Shown here in pieces: positions 25,360 through 34,582 of a stretch of 64,000 nucleotides of DNA. The stretch covers positions 930,001 through 994,000 of the forward strand of contig JARGSG010000015.1 of assembly GCA_030374805.1 (NCBI GenBank), written 5' to 3'. The first letter of the stretch is position 1; every line of letters begins with the position of its first letter. The translations under genes and the position numbers were made by a program. The stretch comes from Gracilaria gracilis (lineage: Eukaryota > Rhodophyta > Florideophyceae > Gracilariales > Gracilariaceae). Under the pieces are notes generated by a model. The model made no database searches. It was not told the DNA's origin and saw only the letters and a program-made list of their open reading frames with translations.

Positions 25360-26911
25360 GTGAAGCAGGAGGAGGAAGACGACATAGGAACTGTCAAGAA
25401 AGAAATCACGTCTTCTGCAAACCAAATAGATTTTCTGAAAGAAATCAATAGCTTAAAATCAAAGGTGAAGAAGTTGGAGGAGGATTTGAAGATACGGGGA
25501 ATCTTTGTGAAGGTTGCGCAAGAGCAGAGCACAGCATTGAAGACTATGCTTGAGAAAAAGAACTGGTGGTGGAAGGTTTACGTGGTGCGTTGAAGCAGGA
25601 GGGCAGTAACACTTCCCGTATCAGTGAACCCGGACGAACGGGACGAAAGAAGCATCTAATCGCTGTAAGCGATGCGTTTCGAGGGGTTGCGCGAGGAGTG
25701 TATCACAACATGTTGATTTGAGCAAGGAGAGAGAGACCAGTGAACTGTGTTTTGAAGGTGAGAAACCTTCAAGGAATTGGATTAATCGAGCTGAGAAATT
25801 GGAGGGAGCGACGGAGAATGGAGAAGGGATAATTCGAAACGAGGGGAATGGTGTCGCGATGGTTTCCAAGAATCCTGTGAAGCTCCTCGCCAGTTTTGGA
25901 ATATTCACACCATCTGTTGAAGGGGGTGTGGATGCGCTGCTGAAGACTATGGTACAGAGTGGGTTGAAAGAAGTGAGGTGGGAAGGAATTAGACAGGCAT
26001 CTCTCACAGAAAGATGCATATTAGAAGTGTGTGCGGATATGTGTCTAAGCCAGGGAATGAAACAGACAATGAGTGATGTTGTGGGGGTGCGAAAGACAAA
26101 TACAAGGGATAAATTGTTTTTCTTGTTGGGTTATGATCTAATATGGAGAAGAACGAAAGCGGTGAAAGAAATCCCCGATGAAGTTGAACAGCAGCTGAGA
26201 GAAGCACAAGAGAACATCTTGCGACTTGGTGCGAATGGAACCCCCACTACGTCATGGTGGAGGAAGGCTCCGCTTGACCGTTTGAAGCATTCAAAGGCTG
26301 AGAATGACGGGGATGAAATGGTTACGAATGACCAGAACTTGTTCTTTAGAAACACGGTAGGCATAGAAGTGTTGAAGGAGTTCATTGGGCATTATGTTGA
26401 GGATAAAGAGGAAGGGACATTAGTATATGGTACGATACTGACACTTGCACGCTTAGAAGAATGGATTCTGACGGTTTTCACTCTTGTTACTGCTCAATCT
26501 TGGAGAGGTGGGCAAAGACAGAAACAGTTCGCGAAGAAGTTTGCGGAGTTATTACCTCTCTGTTTGAAAAAGTTGTTGGAAGATGTGCGGCAACATGTAC
26601 AGAGTGGTCATTACAACGAGTTCCATCACTATTAAAGCGCAGCACATGAATGGACTGTAGTGCTGCGGAATGATATGAGGGAGGCTACGATAGCGTTTCG
26701 AATGCTCTCGTGCGAAAAGATATACCTAACGTTGCGTGAACCTTGCTTCGTTGAGAATGTGAGCAAGAGATTGGGGTCAATTAAAGATTGTTTTATCGGA
26801 GAGTGTGAAGAAAGGGACATAGATTTCAAGGATATGGACATGCTCGGTTTTGGAAGTAGCACAGCAGTGGGGAGAGGATTGCGACGTGGTGAAAATGAAC
26901 AAGAAGAATGA
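25360..26911 (+). pseudogene. Second gene of the two-gene DNA transposon, copy A (coiled-coil protein)
   Basis: The first part (25360-25593) encodes a Lys/Glu-rich coiled coil. The main block (25718-26635, 305 residues open) contains a conserved patch CADMCLSQGMKQTMSDVVGVRK followed by LFFLLGYDLI, matched in copy B by a near-identical patch. A later block (LARLEEWI...RGGQRQ) and the tail 26660-26911 (REATIAFRML..EKIYL...RLGSIKDCF) are also matched there. Stops and a frame change between blocks show decay. No known enzyme motif is visible. Conservation as a partner of the transposase suggests an accessory role such as DNA or transposase binding; that is inference. Confidence 0.65.
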
Positions 26912-27134
26912 GTGAGAATGTTTTACTGTTCCACTCCTATACGGGGTTCCTCGGGTTCAGTTGGGGTTTGAACAGGATCATGATAAAACCTATTGATGTA
27001 GGATCGATGTTCGGACCATTGGAGTGTAGGAGAAAAGGGCTGGGATGCATAATTAGATCGAACTATATGTACTGTTCCCTGTATTGCTGAACCCGGAACC
27101 ATCCCATACCAAGTGGTGAGGTGTTCTGAGCTCT

Positions 27135-29100
27135 TTAGTTTTGAATTGCAGGGAAGGGCACAGTGTGATTTTGTTCATTACTTGTAGCCCAACGTAAAGA
27201 TATGAATAGCAAAACATTGTCCAAAGCTGTTGCGGGAGGCAATACCTCAAAATACCGAACGAATTCCATTTCTGGAACAGAACCCGAGTATTCGAGAACA
27301 GACACACGAACAAGAGCGACTACTAGAGCAACCCATGTTGCAACTTGTTCTCTTTTGACCAAGATGGTCGAGAATTTTGGTTCGTGCTCGTTCCAAAAGC
27401 TGGGGAGGAAAACACCCTTTGTTTGACATGGTACTTGTTTCTACCTAGGAAGATAGAATTGGACGAGGCCTCAAATTTTCGTAGAACGGGAACCATACCA
27501 CTTCTTACAACTGCTGAGTTCACGAGTGTTATCCTGAAGTCTTCCGGAAAGTGGTATATGGAGTTATCTTCGAGCGGCTCCTCAACGAGGCTGAGGAACG
27601 GTGGAAGTGCTTGTTCTCCAATTTGGTCTAGAATAGAGACTATATCATTATCCTGGAGGTCCTTCTTAATATCAGATTGCGTCAGTGAAGGTGAGGAGAG
27701 CCGCCTCACGTAATATCGAAGTTGTCCCATAGTTATCGAACGAACCTTTTCGTAAATCGAGGAAATCGAATAGAAGGTATTGGGGAAGAGTATGGTGCGC
27801 GTGACATGCCTTCTTCGAGATTATCACCAATCCATTTCTTTCTCACATTTTCATGATCTATAGAACGAATGGTTTCCTCTACAGCCGTGGCCGTTTTACT
27901 TGACGTTCGCCGATAAGGCCTTTTAAAAAATAGGTGGGCATGCTCTGCATCGTAGTATGGGATACCTCCAAGACGTGTGATATCCTCGACGAGATGGTCA
28001 CGAAGATGAGACTTCAACGTTCCAAGTCTAGAGGGGTGGAAGTCGGCTAATGTTCTGGTCGTACATTGTTTGAAGGCTGCAATCTGGGCCTCGAGAGCTG
28101 AGAGAGAGCTTTCGTTCCAATGTGTTTCTCAATTGTACCTGAAAATGGCGCCGACCAAGTCTGAGTATTGTGTGAAGATGGTTGTGATAGGTGCTGTTTC
28201 ATGTTCTCCACAACATGTATCAAAGAAAGCGGCTATGAATGCGAAAACCATGTCCAGTGCTTTGTAGTTCTTTGCCTCCTGCATTCCGCGTAGACCTTCG
28301 TTGGTAAATATACCGTTCAGAGACTTGCCTTTTTCTTGCGTAGAAAAGTCTATGAGCAGGCCTCTAGCGGTGAAGTCCCTTTCCATGGTGGCGAGGATGG
28401 CGTTTGCATGGTTTAGAAGTTGTGTGCAAACTGTTCGGAAGGAGCGCGGTGCAGATGCTCTTATGGTGGTTGACAGCGTGTGTGACTGAAGTCGCTCAAT
28501 GGTGGCCTTTTTAATGAGCTTTGATATGCCAATATGAAGGTTGTGCAACGGTTCGAAGGAATACAGGCTGTAAGGAGATAGTCCTGGGATCAAAAGAAGG
28601 ATAAAAAGGGCTTTTAAGAAAAGATGGGGTAATAGATACGGAGTTGGAGCGCATCAGGGAATCTGCCTGAGCTCTTCTGTCTCTTGCTCGACGGGGACGT
28701 CGTTCAAGGTCTTCTTGCTCTGCATTTTTCAAGACTGCGGAATATGTTTCCCTTAGTCGTTTCGTCTAGTTGTGTGTGCGCAAGGAGAAAGAGGTAGGCA
28801 CATCACTGCATAAAGATGAGCGTGGCACCTGGAATCTTTGACAGGGGCTTCCCGTCTTTGTCCCATGAATAACAGACAGAATATCCTTTGCTTCAGGTAT
28901 GTATGCGCAGTAACTTGCCAACAGTGGATGACATGCCCGACGAGCTTTGTCTTTCCCGGTGAACTCAATTCCTTTCAGTGCAAGGTTTAAAATAGGCTCG
29001 TGAATGCGAAGAAGGGCGTGATGCAGAATCTGCATCCTCCCATGGCCGAGAGATTTGCTGGAAACGAAGGGCATGGCATCTGCAAGCGACGAAGAAACTT
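27135..29100 (-). pseudogene. DNA-transposon copy A transposase, C-terminal two-thirds
   Basis: Minus-strand pieces align in order with copy B: the zinc-binding-like region (IPEAKDILSVIHGTK..SPCQR) near 28870, SFEPLHNLHIGISKL near 28550, GLRGMQEAKNYKALDMVF...FFDTCC near 28200, then EDITRLGGIPYYDAEHAHLF near 27960, and the end LRWATSNEQNHT near 27180. The EPLHNLHxG phrase resembles Tnp2/Plavaka-type transposases. Many frameshifts and stops break it. Confidence 0.7.
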
Positions 29101-29130
29101 CTTCTAGAGCTGTAGGGAAGTACTCAACTG

Positions 29131-31191
29131 CAGGTGATAATTGTGATTAGTGTGGGTGACGTAATAGTGTGGGTACACTATTTCGTGTGGCCTACACTAA
29201 TTGATGTTGGGAGGGCAAGTCTGTATAGTTAATTAGTGTGGCTCATCCAATTGCGCGCCAAACCCCTTTTCAAACATGTCGTACGCCTCTACTTAACATC
29301 CAATTCGATCCATACCAAGCGTTGAATACAAGCGGTGTAGACAGGTCTCAAGACAAAGCAACATGTCGCTCTATGCCTCACCCATTTTCAACGCTTTTGC
29401 ACACACACATCAACATAACCAAATGACAACACCTTCTGCCAATGATGATGGACAGGAAGAGATTATCCCTTTGCCCACAACTCCAAGCATATCCAATACG
29501 TCCGACGCATCCAGCAAAACCAAACGCAGCCTCAAACGGTGCTCACTAACACGCAAAAAGCAACCATTGCCAAGTGGATGGCCAACAACGCTGAAACACA
29601 TGGTGTTAGACATATACATTCCCGCGCAGTCAAGCAGTTCCCGCAGTGATTTCGCGGAAGCTATAAAGCAAATCTTATGCGTGCAAGCCGCTATTGGAAA
29701 GAGAAAGATTTATTAGTAGTTGGGCACAACAGAAAAAGTAAAAACAACGGCATGTCGTTCCTGAATGCCACTAAGACTGGGGTTCAACGCCATTACTGCA
29801 AAGAAAAGGCAGGGAGAGGACGGAAGGTTACGCCATGGGTTGCAGCGTCGCACACAGATCTCTTTGAAGAATTTGACAGGATGCGGAAGGCAGGAATCAA
29901 GTTCAACGCTCGACTATTGCGTCGCCTCGCTCTTGATTTAGTGAGTGCAAAACAAACTGGTCCATACTATGCACATATGGTCGATTCACGAAGTCATAAT
30001 CTCATTCGGGAACGTGTCACCTTTCGTTGGGTGCAAAGTTTCATGGAAAGGTCCCACATAGTTAGTCGAGCGCAATGCGGCAAGCTCATGGTCTCTCCTA
30101 AAAAGCAAGAACAAATCAAGAGAGAGATTGCGTTCCATTTAGGAGAACTGTCCCGTGAATTTAGATCAAACACTTTGTGTAAAGAAGATGTCTTCAACGC
30201 CGACGAAACACATTTTTGTATCAACATGGACAACCAAAATACGTTGGCTCTAGTCGGGGATAAACACATTCGTTACGCTGACGAGGCTTCTGGTGAGGAT
30301 GGGATGACGATGATGGTTCTTATATCTGGAGGAGCTCGAGCCGCACTGGAGACCCCAATGTTAATATTGAAGAATGCCGACAAGATTTATCCGATTCGGG
30401 ATCTTCCTGAAAATGTACCTGGTGTAGTGTATAGGACGGGGCAAAGGGCGTGGATGGACAGGCGTGTATTTCTAGAATGGGTTAAGGAAAAGAGGGTTCT
30501 CTCGAAGTTACCAAACAATCGAAAGCGGGTAATCTACATGGATAATGTCAACACGCATGACATAACGGATGATGTGCAAGCAGCTCTGGCCGACGTGAAC
30601 ACCGAAATCAGGTTCTTTCCGTGCAAAGCTACGCACTTAGTGCAAACAGCAGATAGCTTCGTGATGCAGAAGCTCAAAGCGTATTGGCGAAACGCATGGG
30701 ACGAATTCAAAATAAATTTGTTTGAGAAAGGAATGTGGATGGATGGAGCGAACGGTTCGGATAAACTGTCTAATGCTGGGAAGAAACACTTCTCAAAATT
30801 AGCAGTGCAGTCTGTCAGAGGCGTTAGCGTTAAGCGGGACTCCGAGGGGGCTACATATGCGAGAAAGGCTACGATACGTTGCGTACTTGCATTGAATCTC
30901 AACGGGCGTTGGGAAGAGCGCCAGTTGTTTCCCGAATTGCAAGCAATCGTGCAAAAGTATCGCACCGACTTTGAGGGTGAGGTTGTGGGAGATAATTGAT
31001 GTCGCGTCGTCATTGGTGGAAGAAGTAACGCTATTTGAGCTGCAGTAAAATACTGTGACCCACAGTAAATTATCAAACCGGTAATTAGCGTGGTTACGGG
31101 TATAGTTGTGGGCCACAGCAATTCGTGTGAGTCTGTCCAAAATGAAGGGTTCAGATTTAGTGTAAGCCACACTAATCACAGTTATCACCTG
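29131..31191 (+). mobile_element. pogo/Tigger-type DNA transposon, copy 2 (2,061 bp)
   Basis: The ends are 26-bp inverted repeats starting CAGGTGATAA (29131-29156 and 31166-31191) with about two mismatches. The right flank is TA; the left is TG, a probable mutated TA. The subterminal TAGTGTGG-type repeats seen in copy 1 are present but more diverged. It is inserted within the transposase gene of DNA-transposon copy A. Confidence 0.9.
29363..30999 (+). pseudogene. pogo/Tigger-type transposase, copy 2, frameshifted near the N-terminus
   Basis: The ATG at 29363 and first residues match copy 1. The frame is then lost, with a frameshift near 29530 and a stop near 29648 in the shifted frame. From about 29677 to the TGA at 30997-30999 a 440-residue stretch is open and aligns end to end with copy 1. 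It includes the CENP-B-like region, NADETHFC, YMDNVNTH and the third Asp in QTADSF, where copy 1 has the more usual Pro before Ala. The catalytic core looks intact; the DNA-binding N-terminus does not. Confidence 0.88.
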
Positions 31192-31195
31192 TACC

Positions 31196-32214
31196 GTGAG
31201 GTTCTCGCGGATACATTTGCGGCGTAGATGGTCTGAAAAGTTGAAGAAAACGAGGTGAAGTAGATAGGCGGTGACCGAAGTTTGCTTTAGACTTGTTGAA
31301 GACTTATCGGTGTACACCTGCAGAAGACCTACGAAAGATTCACTGAAACTTATTTCTTGAGTATGCCAAACTATTCTATTATCCAAGGAGCCTATGACCA
31401 CTTCCTTAAGCTTGGAGGTGGCGTCTTTTGCAAGAGTTGCGGACATGGGATGAGAAATTTTCGCGGAGTGGTTCTGGGGGATGGGATGGAAGAAGATGTT
31501 TCCGGTGTAAGCCAACTGGAGCTGCTTGAGGAGGGTCTCAATTGGGTCTCTCGTGTAGAGGGTGGCGCTGAACTTACATCTTTCTGGGGAGATAGAGGCT
31601 CGTTTGAATCCATCTTTGGAAGCATATCCTTCGAAGATATCGTTCTTGAGTTCCGTACAGCGCTTGGAACTGGTGATGGTTTCGTTGAAGCGCTTCTGCG
31701 AGAAGGAGGGGGTTCTGAAGAAGACGAATGAGCTCGCCTGCATCACGGTGACCAACGTTGGAGGCTACGGAAGCGAGACAGACGGTAAGAGAATCCATGT
31801 GAAGAGCGCCGAGCGACTCTTTGGAAGGTGGAGTAGAGTCGTTTCCAATTGAGGTTTCAAAGGGTGAGGGAGACGGTGACGGAGGTTTAGAACTCGAGTG
31901 AATTCGGTCCGGTTTTAGAGGTTCCGGTGGAATGGTGACCGCCAGGGAGAGGAACACTCGGCAGTTCGGCAGGGAGCTGTAACGGTTTCCGAAGAAGAAA
32001 GCTGGGGAGGTGGGCCAGAAAACTTGAAACGCTTGCTCCTTCGGATGCTGTGCTCACCGTATGGAATGGCTTTGTGACTGTGAGGACACTGATTGACGTT
32101 TCTTTGAAGCGAAAACACTCCTCGCGTCATGAATGGACAACCGCGCTGTTTGTGTCTGCAGTAGTAAACCATAATGGAGAGAAAGTCGTGAATGAAGAGG
32201 AAGGGAACAAGCAC
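31196..32214 (-). pseudogene. DNA-transposon copy A transposase, N-terminal third with zinc finger
   Basis: Near 32150 a Cys/His cluster (YCRHKQRGC...NQCPHSH) matches the N-terminal zinc finger of copy B (NCCFKGC...HQRRCPN). Downstream pieces 31957-31574 and 31755-31196 match copy B in the region RKADNLISLL...FHNAV and IWHIPENTG..SFIGFVQVYSDTSSTSLK. It is cut off at the pogo insertion site. Confidence 0.65.
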
Positions 32215-32667
32215 GGAAAAGAAGCGGAAGACGGAAGGACGGTGGAGAGATTGCTGACGACAGGGGGAGGAGTGGAGAATAGATTTGAGTTCAAATCACG
32301 TGCTTTCGTTCAAAAGGGGAACGCATGTACACGTCGAACTTGACGCCAGGGTTCAACCCTGATTATCCACAACTGAAAATAATTCTGTGGATTGACAACG
32401 ATATATCTGTTCACTTGTCCGATCTCGGCCGACGACACGTAAAGTTCTCTCTTGCCTCGTCTCCTCCATGAACTAGGATCTTCGTCTGGGCCAGCTTCCC
32501 AGTTGATGCTGATGTAGGTCACTGGCTTCTGGTACGTTTAAAAGCGACTTTCTCTCCCTTTTTCATCCGAAGATGGCTACGTTTTGCGATTGTGCTTCAA
32601 CGAAGGCGATACTTGCTCCCTTTCGTTCGGTTTCTCGCCCGCGGTGCGCAAAACATGATTGATGTGT

Positions 32668-32745
32668 TCCGAAACGGTTTGTTCAGTTCCTAATCGCATT
32701 ATATCCGACATGATGCGATTAGGAAGTTGAACGAACCGTTTCGGA
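32668..32745. repeat. Long hairpin, ~32-bp arms
   Basis: The arms 32668-32699 and 32713-32745 are inverse complements, apart from a one-base insertion and a couple of mismatches, around a 13-base loop. The outer arm begins TCCGAAACGG and the inner arm contains CTAATCGCAT. The size suits a small-RNA precursor or a minimal fold-back element. Confidence 0.8.
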
Positions 32746-32844
32746 GAGTCTCTTTTTTGCTGGGTTGCGGACGTTTGGGTTCTTTGGCAATGCTATTCTT
32801 CCTCGCTTCATACTTCTGAACTAACTACTAATATTGCTGAAACC

Positions 32845-33830
32845 ATGTGGAACGGGTCTGTACAGAAGAATCCGTAATGGTAAGTTTGGGAAAGCGAGAT
32901 TGGTCACTCTATGCTTTGCTTCTGACTTTTTAAGCGGAATTGTATTCCTTTGCAGGAAAACGCTTCCAGATATGCATCTGCTCGTAGTCCAATAGTCAGC
33001 GAGTTCGTTACGTGTACGAGGCAGAACGAGTGATTCTTAATGGTAAGTTGGCTATGTTTTCATTGCGGGATGGCGTCCTTTTGGTTTGATTCTGATATGC
33101 GTTTCATCATTTAATTGCTTAACAGGTAAAGGATTGTTTCCTATGGTGCCGATTTTGCGAATATGGGAAGAGGCGGATGGTCAACGGTGCCTCAATCTCT
33201 TGAATGCGTTCATGTTCTTGGTGCGTCTTGTTGATCTACTCTGTTGGGAAACGCGTTTCCAAGTATTCTAACTTGTTGCTTTATCTTCTTCGCCGTTGAA
33301 CACAAGTGTTGCAGTTCGAGAGCGCGATGAATGTGCCACGATGCGGAATGGTTTTGTACTGAAGGATTCGTAATAGTAAGTTTAAAATTTGGGAAAGCGA
33401 GGCTGGTCACTTTCTGCTTTGTTTCTGACATTTGAAGCGGCATTGTATTCATTCACAGGTAAACGATTTCGATGCGATTGCATACGACGTTGGTCTCATT
33501 GTAGGCACGTGCTTTACGTCTCCGAGGCAGAATGAGTGATTCTTAATGTTAAGTTGGATATGTTTTCATGGCGTGATGGTTTCTGTTTTGCCTTATTCTG
33601 ACATGATCTTCATCATTTCATTGCTTAACAGGTAAATGATTCTTCCTTATCATGCCCGTGTTGCGACTAGGAGAATATGCGGATGGTCAACCGTGCCTCA
33701 ATCTTTTGAATTCGTTTATATTCTTGGTGCGTTTTGTGGATCTACACGGTCTGGAACCGCATTTTTCATTTATCTAACTTGGGGTTTCATTTTCTTAGCC
33801 GTTGAACACAGCGAGCTCGTGGTGGTACTA
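32845..33830 (+). repeat. ~500-bp tandem duplication containing intron-like signals
   Basis: Segment 32845-33326 is repeated with divergence at 33327-33830. Each unit carries, in the same order, a GTAAGT donor followed by a polypyrimidine-CAG acceptor, then a second donor (GTTAAGT-like in unit 2) and another acceptor. Acceptors at 33123-33125, 33456-33458, 33629-33631 and, beyond the repeat, 33949-33951 are each followed directly by GTAA. No extended ORF is present, so a spliced non-coding leader or decayed exon/intron array is likely. Confidence 0.7.
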
Positions 33831-33959
33831 GTAACTTATTCTCTTAAAAACAGATAGCACTCGGATATGCGGTACGTTCCTCACAAGAGTAATACTCTAC
33901 AGTCCAGATTCAGAATACTGACTACTCGTTTCCTTTCCCATCCCAATACAGGTAAACCC

Positions 33960-34190
33960 AATTTCGAACGTGTTGCGAGGCGGTGAGCGCTACGTGCGAT
34001 GAGCGAGCCGATATGCGACGCACGAACCGAGTAATGCAGTGTCCGGATGAGGCGCTTCGCCTCATGGCCATATTGCAGTTCGCAAGTCGGTTCGCATTCT
34101 CTGCGAAATAGATGGCGTAGAGCGCCGTTCAATGGCGCTGGCGAGCATGAACGTGGTGAGCTTCACGCTCACCGATGCCATTGAATGGAG
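33960..34190. repeat. Cluster of fold-back hairpins
   Basis: A perfect hairpin lies at 34047-34065 (ATGAGGCG arms). GAACCG/CGGTTC arms bracket it at about 34023 and 34087. A further pair, TTCAATGGC/GCCATTGAA at about 34124 and 34174, encloses GGTGAGC/GCTCACC. The whole region can fold into nested stems. No tRNA or rRNA signature was recognised. Confidence 0.55.
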
Positions 34191-34582
34191 CTCTGCTAAT
34201 GTACTGAATAGGGATTAGAATAGCGATTAAGATAAACATGAGATAGGTGAATAGATACAAATAAATGAAACTGAGGTCGAAAAGGAAGCATCGGAACTAG
34301 CGCTGCTTTTCCATGCGGGGAATGCGGGTATTTCACCTATTGAGACGTTTAATGTGCACCAAATGTGGAAACTGAAACTGCACTTGGTAGAAAACTGCGC
34401 AGTTAATCCTGGCAGAGCAAACTAAGGCGAACGGAAAACCACGGAGTAATTCCTGCCCACCAATACTGGGCGACCCAAGCAAAAATTCTCCAAATTTGGA
34501 AAAGCAGCACAAGATGATTTTCCAAAAAAATTACTGGACAACCCTTGCCAAATTCTGAGCGACCCTCGCCAAAAACTAGCAT

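Larger units (their letters stand above)
25330..32215. mobile_element. Two-gene DNA transposon, copy A (Plavaka/CACTA-like), carrying a nested pogo element
   Basis: A zinc-finger transposase gene runs on the minus strand (32214 to 27135) and a second gene on the plus strand (25360 to 26911). The two converge near 27000. The same pair in the same convergent arrangement occurs inverted at 54.6-60.7 kb (copy B), which defines the element. The pogo copy 2 at 29131-31191 splits the transposase. I found no convincing terminal inverted repeats, so the outer limits are approximate. Confidence 0.75.
32216..34582. other. Non-coding block with hairpins, tandem duplication and splice-like signals
   Basis: No protein gene is supported. 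It lies between DNA-transposon copy A and the transposase-like/nuclease gene and may include that gene's promoter and leader. Its distinct structures are listed separately (32668-32745, 32845-33830, 33960-34190). Confidence 0.5.
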
